From assembly GCA_022764265.1 (NCBI GenBank), contig JALERO010000088.1:1-53825 (forward strand): a stretch of 53,825 nucleotides of DNA, given 5' to 3'. Each line of letters starts with the position of its first letter. The first letter of the stretch is position 1. The notes under the pieces are model-generated. The model was not told the DNA's origin. It saw only the letters and a program-made list of their open reading frames with translations, and made no database searches. This DNA is from Eubacterium sp. GTDB taxonomy: Bacteria > Bacillota > Clostridia > Lachnospirales > Lachnospiraceae. Positions 45,850 through 53,825 of the stretch are shown here, piece by piece. Both the position numbers and the translations under genes were made by a program.

Positions 45850-47187
45850 TTAAAATTCAATCGAAACTTTGCCATACAGTAGATTTTCATCCAAAAATCC
45901 TTCAATTTCCACTACAATTATATTATTTTGTCTTAAAATTTCCAGATTATTATCAAATTTTACTGCAACTTTAACATAACGTTCCGTATGACCTTGTATA
46001 TATTTTGTACCATCAATCTCAATGATCTCTTCCAGCAATACTTTTTGTGCCTTCCCAACATACCACTGTTCAAAGTCTTTTTTGTGTCTCCTGGTCATCT
46101 CCAGCAGCACACCGGAACGCCTGTTTTTAATGTCTTCCGGGAGATGTCCTTCCATTTTCTCTGCACGAGTGCCTTTACGGACAGAGTATTTGAAGATATG
46201 CATCTCATACAGATTTATCTTTTCCAGATATTCTCTTGTTTTTTCAAATTCTTCTTCGGTCTCTCCTACAAATCCAACAATTACATCCGTTGTCAAGGCA
46301 GGATGTTCATAATACTTACGGAGAATCATCAAAGCCTTCTCATACTCCTCCGTATTATATCTACGGTTCATTCTCCTGAGCGTCTCATCGCAACCACTTT
46401 GAAGGGAAAGGTGGAAATGCGGACATACTTTGTCGCATTCTTTTAATTCCCGGACAAATTCTTCCGTTATGATTCTCGGTTCCAGAGAGCCCAAACGTAT
46501 CCTTTGAATTCCATCGATCTTCTGTATTTTTTTGATGATATCTAACAGAGTAATATTTCCCAGATCCTTTCCATAAGAACTGAGATGAATACCTGTAAGA
46601 ACTACTTCCTGAAAACCATCCTCTGCCAGATTCTGTATCTCCTGAATCACTTCTTTCGGATCCTTACTGCGAATCCTCCCTCTTGTGTATGGAATGATAC
46701 AGTAGGAACAAAACTGATTACATCCATCCTGTATTTTAATATATGCTCTTGTGTGCTCGCTTACTTTATGAATCGTTAATGATTCATAATCTTTTGTCTG
46801 AGCAATATCTACCACTTCTGAAATATTTTTTCTATTTTCAAAATATCTATCCAGAATCTGCGCAATTTCTTTCTTTTTATTATTGCCAATTAATACATCT
46901 GCTATTTGATTGTCTATCAAATCCTGTTCTGACGCCTGAACATAGCATCCGGCTGCTGCAATCACTGCATCAGGATTATTCTTTTTGGCTCTGTGAATCA
47001 TCTGGCGGCTTTTTCGGTCTGCCATATTTGTCACGGAGCATGTGTTAATAATATAAACATCTGCCGGCTCTTTAAAGTCTACGATTTCATATCCATCTGC
47101 CTCAAGAAGTTCTTTCATCGCATCCGTCTCATATTGATTTACTTTACATCCAAGTGTAAGAAATGCAGCTTTTCTGTTGCTATTCAA
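45850..47187 (-). CDS. mtaB: tRNA t6A37 methylthiotransferase MtaB
   Basis: A 445-residue radical-SAM enzyme adding a methylthio group to t6A at tRNA position 37. The N-terminal UPF0004 domain has LGCKVNQYETDAM and NTCSVTNMADRKSR plus a third Cys in AAAGCYVQ, binding one 4Fe-4S. The radical-SAM motif is QDGCNQFCSYCIIPYTRGRIRS. A C-terminal TRAM domain follows. The NQYET string and 'SVTNMADRKSRQ' favour MtaB over MiaB. The start is TTG at 47187 with GGAGG seven bases upstream. A 10-bp palindrome lies in the leader. Confidence 0.93.
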   Translation of the reverse strand: MNSNRKAAFLTLGCKVNQYETDAMKELLEADGYEIVDFKEPADVYIINTCSVTNMADRKSRQMIHRAKKNNPDAVIAAAGCYVQASEQDLIDNQIADVLIGNNKKKEIAQILDRYFENRKNISEVVDIAQTKDYESLTIHKVSEHTRAYIKIQDGCNQFCSYCIIPYTRGRIRSKDPKEVIQEIQNLAEDGFQEVVLTGIHLSSYGKDLGNITLLDIIKKIQKIDGIQRIRLGSLEPRIITEEFVRELKECDKVCPHFHLSLQSGCDETLRRMNRRYNTEEYEKALMILRKYYEHPALTTDVIVGFVGETEEEFEKTREYLEKINLYEMHIFKYSVRKGTRAEKMEGHLPEDIKNRRSGVLLEMTRRHKKDFEQWYVGKAQKVLLEEIIEIDGTKYIQGHTERYVKVAVKFDNNLEILRQNNIIVVEIEGFLDENLLYGKVSIEF

Positions 47188-47203
47188 ATTTTTTCCTCCA
47201 ATC

Positions 47204-47226
47204 TATTCTCTCATATTGAGAGAATA
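47204..47226. promoter_or_regulatory. Palindrome in the mtaB leader
   Basis: TATTCTCTCA (47204-47213) and TGAGAGAATA (47217-47226) are exact complements with a three-base gap, just upstream of the mtaB ribosome binding site. Candidate operator or RNA hairpin. Confidence 0.45.
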
Positions 47227-47304
47227 TTATTTTTGATGTTTCATCAGATTCTTTTCGTTTTCAGTCGGTACACTGTTTTTTTATTATGAGAAATCGTCTT
47301 CCTA

Positions 47305-47333
47305 TTGACTTTTATTCCCAAAAAAGGTACTAT
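47305..47333 (+). promoter_or_regulatory. Promoter of the HPr-like gene
   Basis: TTGACT (47305-47310) and TACTAT (47328-47333) with a 17-base spacer, 40 bp before the ATG. Confidence 0.55.
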
Positions 47334-47373
47334 AAATGTAGTATATTTCGGAATAATAAGGAGGAGTTTTTTC

Positions 47374-47613
47374 ATGAAAACAGTGAAAATTTCATTAAAT
47401 TCTATCGATAAAGTTAAAACTTTTGTCAATGTAATCAATCGTTTCAATGCCGAGTTTGATCTGGTTTCCGGTCGTTATGTTATTGATGCGAAATCCATCA
47501 TGGGCATTTTCAGTCTGGATATTTCAAAACCGATTGATCTGAATATACATAACGCAGATAATCTTGACGAGATCATGGAACAGTTACAGCCATATCTGGT
47601 AACAGAAGAATAA
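47374..47613 (+). CDS. HPr family protein, Crh-like (no catalytic histidine)
   Basis: A 79-residue protein with the HPr fold. The segment YVIDAKSIMGIFSLDISKP aligns with the HPr string around regulatory Ser46 (VNLKSIMGVMSLG), with Ser41 as the equivalent. The histidine loop GIHARPA of HPr is missing. Where it should be, the sequence reads SIDKVKTFVNV, with no histidine. It therefore cannot take part in sugar phosphotransfer. The pattern resembles Crh of Bacillus, which keeps Ser46 and works only in catabolite repression. AAGGAGG precedes the ATG, and it is monocistronic. A purely structural paralogue is an alternative. Confidence 0.8.
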   Translation: MKTVKISLNSIDKVKTFVNVINRFNAEFDLVSGRYVIDAKSIMGIFSLDISKPIDLNIHNADNLDEIMEQLQPYLVTEE

Positions 47614-47652
47614 TTTTTATCAAGAAATCTGTACTTTCAATATTTTAATGAA

Positions 47653-47682
47653 AACGAGGAAAACATCAATGTTTTCCTCGTT
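47653..47682. terminator. Bidirectional terminator
   Basis: AACGAGGAAAACA (47653-47665) pairs perfectly with TGTTTTCCTCGTT (47670-47682) around TCAA, between the convergent HPr-like and thiI genes. Confidence 0.8.
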
Positions 47683-47692
47683 AATTTTCTTT

Positions 47693-48877
47693 CTAATGTG
47701 CGTTAATCTTAATAACTTCCTCTGTCTCCAAAGCGATCTTCATCAACTCATCAATACAATCATCAAGCTTACGTTCTGACTTTTTGATAACATCCAGTCT
47801 CGGCTTTGTTACAGGATGTTTGGCAACAAAGATCGTACAACAGTCCTCATATGGAAGAATGGAAGTTTCATAAGTTCCGATTTTCTCAGATAATGCCACA
47901 ATATCATTTTTATCCATACCGATGCAAGGGCGAAATACCGGCATATCACATACTTCATTGGTAACATATAAGCTATGCATAGTCTGGCTGGCCACCTGTC
48001 CAATACTTTCCCCTGTCACAAGAGCCAGGCAGTTGCTTTGCTTTGCAAAATGTTCGGCTATCTTCATCATATATCGGCGCATGATAATCGTCAGTTCATC
48101 GTGAGGACATTTTTCATAAATTGCCATCTGAATATCTGTAAAATTTACTATATGAAGATTAATCGGACCTGTGTATTTTGCAATCTGTTTTGCCAGATCC
48201 ACTACCTTTTGTTTCGCGCGCTCACTGGTATAAGGTGGTGCATGGAAATAAGTCGCATCAATCCTTACTCCTCGTTTGGAAATCATATAGCCTGCAACCG
48301 GACTGTCAATTCAACCGGAAAGAAGAAGCAATGCCTTTCCATTGGTTCCGAGAGGCATACCTCCAGGTCCAGGAATTTCCGCAGAATAAATATAAACCTT
48401 ATTGCGAATCTCTACAGTAATCGTAACTTCCGGATGATGCACATCCACATGTAATTCCTCAAATTGATCCAGCAAATGCTCACCGAGAAGAGCTGCCACT
48501 TCCATAGATTTGATCGGGTATTTTTTATCTGCTCTTCTCACATTTACCTTAAAAGAAAAATCCTTACTGCTATATCTCTCATCAACATATTCCCCCACAA
48601 CCTTTGCAATGTGGCTGAAATCGTTATCTTCTTCAATGATAATCGGACAGATGCCTGAAATTCCGAACACCCGTGATAATGCTTCGACTGCCTCATCAAA
48701 ATCATACTCTTCCAATGCTTCCGCAAAAATTCTGCCGGATTCCTTTCTGATATGAAAATCTCCCACCGGCTTTAACGCATATTTCATCTGCTGAATCAAC
48801 GCATCTTCAAAAAGATATCTGTTTTTCCCTTTAATTCCTATTTCCGCATATTTTATTAAAAACGCTTTAAATTCCAT
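47693..48877 (-). pseudogene. thiI: tRNA 4-thiouridine synthase ThiI, interrupted by one in-frame TGA
   Basis: The frame from 48877 to 47693 would encode 394 residues, the usual ThiI length without a rhodanese domain, except for a TGA at codon 189 (48313-48311). The N-terminal part has a ferredoxin-like and a THUMP domain (about 55-165) and ends PGPGGMPLGTNGKALLLLSG. After the TGA the frame continues IDSPVAGYMISKRGVRIDA, then HAPPYTSERAKQKV and VTGESIGQVASQT. The stop thus replaces the second Gly of the PP-loop SGGxDS, one base change from GGA. No frameshift or other damage is seen. AGGAGG precedes the start. The cysteine desulfurase upstream is the expected sulfur donor. Recent nonsense mutation, sequencing error or readthrough are possible. 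A downstream start at 48286 would lack the ATP loop. Confidence 0.88.
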
Positions 48878-48973
48878 AATTCCTCCTGCTTATTTTATAT
48901 CGTCCATTTATGCTCATTACTTTATTATAGTAACAATTGCTGTCCGATCATCTCAAATCGAATCGGCAAAAGC

Positions 48974-50122
48974 CTATTTTCGGGTAAACTTACGAAGCAC
49001 CGGCAACAGTTCTTTAAGGCATTCCACACAAGCATCTGCCTCTTCCACAGTATTATAGATGGAGAAAGAGAAACGTAAGGTGGATTCATAATGTTCTTTA
49101 TCAAGCCCAATGCCTCTTAGTGTTCCACTGACTTCCGGCTTATTGGATGAGCAGGCGGAACCGGCCGAAACATAAATCCCCTTTTCCTCCAACGCGTGAA
49201 GCAACACCTCACTCCGTACCCCGAGAAAACTGATGCTTGCGATATGAGGGGCTTCTCCGGAATTATCTTTTACATTTGGAATTTCAGCCATCACTCTATC
49301 AATGAAATGCTCTTTCACTGCCCTTATGTGTTTTACTTTCTCTTTATGATCTTGATAGATCAGTTCTGTTGCTTTTCCCAATCCGACGATTCCGGGAACA
49401 TTTTCCGTTCCGGAACGCATTCCTTTCTGTTGATTTCCCCCCCAGATCATCGGTTTGATTTTTGTTCCTTCTTTTATATAAATAAATCCGATTCCCTTCG
49501 GTCCATGGATCTTATGTCCACTGACAGACAACATATCTACCTTCCATTTTTTAGGAAAACACTTCATCTTCCCATACGCCTGTATACAGTCTGTATGAAA
49601 CAAAATGGAAGAGTCATAACTTTTTACAATCTTTCCAATCTCTTCAATCGGTTCCACAGCACCAATTTCATTGTTCACACACATAACGGATACCAGAAAT
49701 GTATCCGGGCGCAAAGCTTCCTTAAGTTTATCAAGATCTACAATTCCCTTATGATCTACCGGAAGATACGTCACCTCAAACCCTTCATCTTCCAGACAGG
49801 AAAGCGGGTTATAAACAGAAGCATGCTCAATACAGGAAGTAATAATATGCTTTTTTGTTCGTTTATGGGCCATGGCGGTCCCAATCAGCGCCAGATTATT
49901 CGCTTCTGTGCCTCCGGAAGTAAAATAAATCTCCTTTGGATCCACTTTCAAACTTTTCGCAATCGTTTCCTTTGCCTGATTCAAATATTTTTCTGCCCGG
50001 AACCCCTTCATATGCATCGATGAAGGATTTCCATATTCTATATCTAGTACTTCGGACATAATTTCCCTGACTTCGGGAAATGCACGGGTAGTTGCCCCGT
50101 TATCAAAATAAATCTCCGACAT
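48974..50122 (-). CDS. Cysteine desulfurase (IscS/NifS family)
   Basis: A 382-residue PLP enzyme releasing sulfur from cysteine as a persulfide. It opens MSEIYFDNGATTRAFPEV. The PLP lysine is in LSVSGHKIHGPKG and the catalytic cysteine loop is YVSAGSACSSNKPEVSGTL. HTDCIQAYGK carries the PLP-contacting Asp/Gln. The start at 50122 has AGGAG seven bases upstream. ATGs just above are too close. It is 96 bp upstream of thiI in the same direction, an arrangement that points to thiolation of tRNA U8 as its main task. IscU is not adjacent. Confidence 0.93.
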   Translation of the reverse strand: MSEIYFDNGATTRAFPEVREIMSEVLDIEYGNPSSMHMKGFRAEKYLNQAKETIAKSLKVDPKEIYFTSGGTEANNLALIGTAMAHKRTKKHIITSCIEHASVYNPLSCLEDEGFEVTYLPVDHKGIVDLDKLKEALRPDTFLVSVMCVNNEIGAVEPIEEIGKIVKSYDSSILFHTDCIQAYGKMKCFPKKWKVDMLSVSGHKIHGPKGIGFIYIKEGTKIKPMIWGGNQQKGMRSGTENVPGIVGLGKATELIYQDHKEKVKHIRAVKEHFIDRVMAEIPNVKDNSGEAPHIASISFLGVRSEVLLHALEEKGIYVSAGSACSSNKPEVSGTLRGIGLDKEHYESTLRFSFSIYNTVEEADACVECLKELLPVLRKFTRK

Positions 50123-50204
50123 ACACATTCTCCTAACTATCATTTATCTGAATTTGCCACTCATATTTCATCAAAACAGTGGTCTGCTCTGTTTCGCCCG
50201 ATAT

Positions 50205-50233
50205 AGAATAGCATAAAACAAAAATCTTGTAAA
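50205..50233 (-). promoter_or_regulatory. Promoter of the cysteine desulfurase-thiI unit
   Basis: TTTACA (50228-50233) and TATTCT (50205-50210) on the minus strand with a 17-base spacer. Confidence 0.5.
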
Positions 50234-50235
50234 CG

Positions 50236-50267
50236 AAAAGAACAGAGGGAATTCTCTCTGTTCTTTT
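50236..50267. terminator. Terminator of the decarboxylase operon
   Basis: AAAAGAACAGAG (50236-50247) is complementary to CTCTGTTCTTTT (50256-50267). The minus-strand stem ends in TTTTCGTTT. Confidence 0.75.
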
Positions 50268-50299
50268 CTAAAAGCTCCACCTATACTAATATTAATAAA

Positions 50300-51712
50300 T
50301 TAGACCGGATATGCTCCGTTTTCCACGTCAGCTTTTTCCGGATCAATTTTGTTTTTCTGGGCAGCGCGGTATTTGAAGAAATCAACAGCAACCTGTGGGA
50401 ACAAAGCGTATGTTAATACATCTTCGTCCTGTTCTTTCCACTGAGCCATCTCCGCTTCCAGTTTATCCAGCTCCGGTTCCAGAAGATCTGCCGGTCTGCA
50501 TGTGATCGGTTCTTCATCGCCGATGGCCAGCTTCTGCACTTCCGGATTCACCGGTTTAACAGTCTGACCATATTCACCTTTTAAAAGACCTTTGGATTCT
50601 TTCGTGATCATCTTATAACGCTCACCCATAAGGACATTAAGCACTGCCTGAGTTCCCACGATCTGACTGGATGGAGTAACCAATGGTGGCTCACCAAAGT
50701 CTTTCCGTACTCTTGGTACCTCCGCCAGCACTTCATAATATTTATCGGAAGCACCCTGTTCTTTTAACTGGGATACCAGATTGGACAACATTCCGCCCGG
50801 CACCTGATACATAAGTGTTTTAATATTTACACCCATCACCTTCGGATTCAACAAACCGCTTTCCAGATCTTCTTCCTCGATTGGACGGAAGTAGTCTGCA
50901 ATCTCCCCGAGAAGTTTCTGATCAAATCCAGGGTCATACGGAGTACCTTTAAATGTCTCGGCCATAACCTCCGTTGCCGGCTGGCTGGTTCCCATGGCAA
51001 ATGGTGACATCGCTGTATCGATAATATCAACACCGGCTTCTACCGCTTTCATATAAGTCATGGAAGCCACACCGCTGGTATAGTGGGTATGAAGCTCTAC
51101 AGGAAGATCTGTCGCTTCTTTTAAAGCTGTCACCAGTCTGGTCGCTTCGTATGGAACTAAAAGACCGGCCATATCTTTAATACAGATGGAATCTGCACCC
51201 ATATCTTCAATTCGTTTCGCAGTTTCTTTCCAGTAATCCAGAGTGTATGCATCTCCTAATGTATAGGATAAAGCAACCTGTGCATGTCCGCCTTCCTTGT
51301 TGGATGCCTTGACTGCTGTCTGAAGATTACGAAGATCATTCAGACAGTCAAAAATACGAATGATATCAATACCGTTGGCAATGGATTTCTGAACAAAGTA
51401 TTCCACAACATCATCGGCATATGGGCGATATCCCAGAATATTTTGTCCACGGAATAACATCTGTAATTTTGTCTTTTTAAACCCATCTCTCAACTTTCTC
51501 AATCGATCCCACGGATCTTCCTTCAGGAAACGTAAAGATGCATCGAAGGTTGCACCTCCCCAGCATTCAACTGCATGATATCCGACCTGATCCATTTTAT
51601 CAATAATCGGAAGCATCTGTTCCGTTGTCATTCGTGTGGCAATCAGGGACTGATGGGCATCACGAAGAACAGTTTCAACAATTTTAATTGGTTTCTTTTT
51701 TATTTCAGCCAT
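50300..51712 (-). CDS. oadA: Oxaloacetate decarboxylase alpha / pyruvate carboxylase carboxyltransferase subunit
   Basis: A 470-residue biotin-dependent carboxyltransferase. The HMGL-like barrel starts VETVLRDAHQSLIATRM. Metal-binding residues lie in ETVLRDAHQS and in VELHTHYTSGVASM. The biotin-site lysine of the family is carbamylated and sits in DSICIKDMAGLL. The PycB-type conserved C-terminal region continues to about residue 430. The C-terminal biotinyl domain of many OadA proteins is missing and is supplied by the separate carrier gene upstream. GAAGGGAG precedes the ATG. It is the last gene of the operon and ends at a terminator. Confidence 0.9.
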   Translation of the reverse strand: MAEIKKKPIKIVETVLRDAHQSLIATRMTTEQMLPIIDKMDQVGYHAVECWGGATFDASLRFLKEDPWDRLRKLRDGFKKTKLQMLFRGQNILGYRPYADDVVEYFVQKSIANGIDIIRIFDCLNDLRNLQTAVKASNKEGGHAQVALSYTLGDAYTLDYWKETAKRIEDMGADSICIKDMAGLLVPYEATRLVTALKEATDLPVELHTHYTSGVASMTYMKAVEAGVDIIDTAMSPFAMGTSQPATEVMAETFKGTPYDPGFDQKLLGEIADYFRPIEEEDLESGLLNPKVMGVNIKTLMYQVPGGMLSNLVSQLKEQGASDKYYEVLAEVPRVRKDFGEPPLVTPSSQIVGTQAVLNVLMGERYKMITKESKGLLKGEYGQTVKPVNPEVQKLAIGDEEPITCRPADLLEPELDKLEAEMAQWKEQDEDVLTYALFPQVAVDFFKYRAAQKNKIDPEKADVENGAYPV

Positions 51713-51727
51713 AATAATATCTCCCTT

Positions 51728-52852
51728 CTATACACCAAAGATTGCCATAAACGTTCCGGCCGCCACTGCGGTACCAATAACTCCGGCCACGTTTGGACCC
51801 ATTGCATGCATCAGCAGGAAGTTGGATGGATCCGCTTCCGCTCCAACCTTCTGAGACACACGGGCAGCCATAGGCACAGCGGAAACACCGGCAGACCCAA
51901 TCAGTGGGTTCACTTTTCCATGGGTAATCTTACACATTAACTTTCCAAAAAGTACACCGGCAGCTGTTCCGACTGCAAAGGCAACGAGTCCCAATACAAC
52001 AATCTTAATTGTTGTCACATTGAGGAATGCTTCGGCACTGGTGGTAGCACCAACAGATGTACCTAAAACAATAACAACAATATACATCAAAGCATTGGAA
52101 GCAGTCTCAGACAACTGTTTTACAACACCTGACTCGCGGAACAGGTTACCAAGCATCAACATACCAACCAACGGAGCTGTGGTCGGGAGTACCAGACATA
52201 CCACGATCGTAACAACAACCGGGAACAGAATTCTTTCCGTCTTTGAAACCGGACGAAGCTGTTCCATCTTGATTTTTCTTTCTTTTTCTGTTGTGAGCAG
52301 CTTCATGATCGGCGGCTGGATAATCGGCACCAGAGCCATATAAGAATATGCTGCCACCGCAATCGGTCCCATAAGATTTGTCTGACCCAGCTTTCCGGCA
52401 AGGAAAATAGAAGTCGGACCATCCGCTCCACCGATAATAGAGATAGCCGCAGCCGCTTTTCCGTTAAAGCCCATTATAATTGCGAGAAAATATGCACTGT
52501 AAATACCAAATTGGGCTGCCGCTCCCAGAAGGAAGCTGGCCGGATTGGCAATCAACGGACCAAAATCCGTGAGAGCACCAACCCCCAGGAAAATCAAAGA
52601 CGGAAGGATACTCCACTCATCCAGAAGATAGAAATAGTGCAACAATCCACCTTCCGCCATAATATCAGGATATAAATTGACAAGCAGCATACCAAAAGAA
52701 ATCGGAACCAGCAATAATGGTTCATATTCTTTGGCAATCGCCAGATACAAAAAGATCAAAGCAACAACAATCATAATAAAGTTGCCAGGCTTTAAAAAAG
52801 CAAATCCGGTCTGCGCTGCAAGATTTATCAATGTCTCTGCAACATAATTCAT
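51728..52852 (-). CDS. oadB: Sodium-translocating decarboxylase beta subunit
   Basis: A 374-residue integral membrane protein with about ten helices that couples decarboxylation of carboxybiotin to sodium export. Conserved [16 protein letters not shown] carries the essential Asp of the family. [37 protein letters not shown] and [12 protein letters not shown], named by their key residues, match OadB/GcdB/MmdB. Length is typical (about 370-430). It lies 15 bp before oadA and 30 bp after the carrier gene. Confidence 0.95.
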   Translation of the reverse strand: MNYVAETLINLAAQTGFAFLKPGNFIMIVVALIFLYLAIAKEYEPLLLVPISFGMLLVNLYPDIMAEGGLLHYFYLLDEWSILPSLIFLGVGALTDFGPLIANPASFLLGAAAQFGIYSAYFLAIIMGFNGKAAAAISIIGGADGPTSIFLAGKLGQTNLMGPIAVAAYSYMALVPIIQPPIMKLLTTEKERKIKMEQLRPVSKTERILFPVVVTIVVCLVLPTTAPLVGMLMLGNLFRESGVVKQLSETASNALMYIVVIVLGTSVGATTSAEAFLNVTTIKIVVLGLVAFAVGTAAGVLFGKLMCKITHGKVNPLIGSAGVSAVPMAARVSQKVGAEADPSNFLLMHAMGPNVAGVIGTAVAAGTFMAIFGV

Positions 52853-52882
52853 AGAATTACCTCCACTTTCAAACCGAATTCA

Positions 52883-53251
52883 TTAGTTCATGGAAACCAG
52901 TACATCGCCGCCTTCTACCATATCTCCGACAGCTACTTCCACGCTGGCAATTTTTCCATCCTGTGCCGCACAGATTTCATTTTCCATCTTCATTGCTTCT
53001 AATACGATCACTACATCACCTTTCTTCACAGAATCTCCGGCTTTCACCTTCACAGCTACAATTTTACCAGGCATTGGAGCATTTACCTTTACACTTCCTT
53101 CAGCGCCGGCTGCTTTTGCAGGCGCTTTTTTTGCAGGCGCTTTTGGTGCGGCAACAACAGGTGCGCTGACTGCAGGTGCTTCTCCTGCTCCCAGTTCTTC
53201 CACAGACACATCATAAGCAACTCCATTTACTGTAATTCTATAATTTTTCAT
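52883..53251 (-). CDS. Biotin carboxyl carrier protein (GcdC/MmdC type)
   Basis: A 122-residue carrier. A short N-terminal domain (MKNYRITVNGVAYDVSVEE) leads to an Ala/Pro/Lys hinge (about 30-52) and a C-terminal biotinyl domain. The biotin-accepting lysine is in VLEAMKMEN. The hinge, rich in APAKKAPAKAAG, lets biotin swing between the carboxyltransferase and the membrane subunit. TAGGAGG precedes the ATG. The order carboxyltransferase-oadG-carrier-oadB-oadA is typical of sodium pumps of Clostridia. Confidence 0.93.
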   Translation of the reverse strand: MKNYRITVNGVAYDVSVEELGAGEAPAVSAPVVAAPKAPAKKAPAKAAGAEGSVKVNAPMPGKIVAVKVKAGDSVKKGDVVIVLEAMKMENEICAAQDGKIASVEVAVGDMVEGGDVLVSMN

Positions 53252-53278
53252 TGATATTCCTCCTAAAAATAACCTTAT

Positions 53279-53632
53279 TTATCTTCGATTTCTCACTCTC
53301 TTAATGGATCTGACCACCAGACGGTCTGCGCTCACCGCACCGCCTGAGGAAACAACAATTGCTGCCATGATTACAGCAACCAGCTCTCCATCATCCACCA
53401 GTTCCTCTTCCTTTTCCAGAATCGGACGTTTTGGCACTTTCTTCGGAGCATCCTCGGACTCTTTCTCCGCAGCAGCCTTATTTTTCCTTCTGACAGAAAA
53501 GTTTTTTATCTTTCTTTCCAGAGACGGAATATATTTAAAAAGAGAAATGATCAAAGAGATAATAATTAATACACAAAAAACCGTACCCATACCCATTAAT
53601 GTATTTAAAAGGGCAGACATAAATGTACTCAT
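53279..53632 (-). CDS. OadG-like small membrane subunit
   Basis: A 117-residue protein with one N-terminal helix (about 8-32, LMGMGTVFCVLIIISLIISLF). A charged Lys/Glu linker follows, then a C-terminal AVIMAAIVVSSGGAVSADRLVVRSIKRV. This is the layout of OadG gamma/delta subunits that help assemble decarboxylase complexes. GAGGTGAGAG precedes the ATG. It begins 12 bp after the carboxyltransferase gene at the right edge. Confidence 0.85.
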   Translation of the reverse strand: MSTFMSALLNTLMGMGTVFCVLIIISLIISLFKYIPSLERKIKNFSVRRKNKAAAEKESEDAPKKVPKRPILEKEEELVDDGELVAVIMAAIVVSSGGAVSADRLVVRSIKRVRNRR

Positions 53633-53644
53633 TCTCTCACCTCA

Positions 53645-53825
53645 CTAAATTGCAGAATGTTTTTTCTCATCTCTGAACTGCTTCTTACCGTAAAGCATCT
53701 CAAAAGCTGCAATCAGACGTTTTCTCGTTGCGTCCGGCTCAATAATATCATCCACATAACCTCTTTTTGCCGCTGCAACAGCACTGCTCTGAAGTTCCCG
53801 ATACTCCTCTGTCTTTTCTGCAATA
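53645..53825 (-). CDS. Acyl-CoA carboxyltransferase (MmdA-like), C-terminal end
   Basis: Only the last 59 codons lie in the window. The gene continues past the right edge. The visible end reads AAAKRGYVDDIIEPDATRKR and then LIAAFEMLYGK, the highly conserved C-terminus of propionyl-CoA/methylmalonyl-CoA carboxyltransferase subunits. With the downstream OadG, biotin carrier and OadB it suggests methylmalonyl-CoA decarboxylase alpha. Another acyl-CoA such as glutaconyl- or malonyl-CoA cannot be excluded. It should be the first or second gene of the operon. Confidence 0.85.
   Translation of the reverse strand, partial: IAEKTEEYRELQSSAVAAAKRGYVDDIIEPDATRKRLIAAFEMLYGKKQFRDEKKHSAI

Noticed and set aside
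47244-47447. Minus-strand 67-codon frame between mtaB and the HPr-like gene
   Set aside because: It overlaps the promoter and start of the HPr-like gene in antisense and has no ribosome binding site.
48311-48350. Selenocysteine insertion at the thiI UGA
   Set aside because: The sequence after the UGA shares the string GGTTGCAGG with a known formate dehydrogenase element. The matching 3' arm is missing, so no stable hairpin forms. The position is a universally conserved glycine, not a cysteine.

Overview
This window looks like a chromosomal segment of a low-GC, strictly anaerobic, Gram-positive bacterium of the class Clostridia, most likely family Lachnospiraceae. The placement is an inference from gene content. 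It rests on a sodium-translocating decarboxylase operon with a separate biotin carrier, an NfnAB-type ferredoxin:NADP reductase, a glutaminyl-tRNA synthetase, a CIRCE-controlled groESL, a cysteine T-box before cysS, SigK, IreB, YlbF and RNase J. Nearly all genes lie on the minus strand. The plus-strand exceptions are argH, a tRNA-Thr, an unknown membrane protein, a second EamA exporter and a small HPr-like gene. I see no rRNA, CRISPR array, prophage or insertion sequence.

Layout. 1-5.3 kb: the start of an amino-acid-binding lipoprotein, an EamA exporter, argH, and an amino-acid ABC transporter (binding protein, permease, ATPase). 5.4-13.3 kb: a biosynthetic run leuB-ilvD-ilvB-serA-asd followed by an MscS channel, with a promoter and a CodY-like box before leuB. 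13.3-18.2 kb: a membrane-anchored amidase, guaB, and nfnA-nfnB. 18.4-25.1 kb: glnS, a SleB-like hydrolase, a C39-like secreted protein, tRNA-Thr, a small HTH protein, aroK, a ComEC-like metallo-beta-lactamase lipoprotein and an unknown membrane protein. 25.1-30.2 kb: cysS-mrnC-rlmB behind a T-box, ispF with an Eis-like acetyltransferase, and tRNA-Val/tRNA-Met. 30.2-33.5 kb: an M20 amidohydrolase, a HAAS-domain protein, a transglutaminase-like lipoprotein and an ACT protein. 33.7-36.9 kb: groES-groEL and an EamA exporter. 36.8-39.6 kb: a 56-codon reading frame, a polysaccharide deacetylase, efp and yqeG. 39.6-44.7 kb: sigK, a U32 peptidase-type tRNA hydroxylase, a TrmR-like methyltransferase, an MltG-like fragment, a YlbF protein and RNase J. 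44.8-47.6 kb: a DUF1292 gene, ruvX, ireB, mtaB and a Crh-like HPr. 47.7-50.1 kb: thiI and a cysteine desulfurase. 50.3 kb to the end: the decarboxylase operon.

Functional themes. Amino-acid supply covers branched-chain, serine, aspartate-family and arginine pathways plus uptake. tRNA maturation and modification is unusually dense: the TrhP/TrmR pair for mo5U34, MtaB for ms2t6A37, IscS-ThiI for s4U8, and two aminoacyl-tRNA synthetases. Redox and sodium energetics are represented by NfnAB and the decarboxylase.

The most striking anomaly is thiI. The full-length frame is intact except for one in-frame UGA at the second glycine of the ATP-binding SGGxDS loop. Other points worth checking are a four-copy short palindromic repeat in intergenic gaps, a Crh-like HPr lacking the catalytic histidine, long perfect inverted repeats at the nfnA promoter, an IspF with a CxxCxxC tail, and a small reading frame that runs antisense through a terminator.
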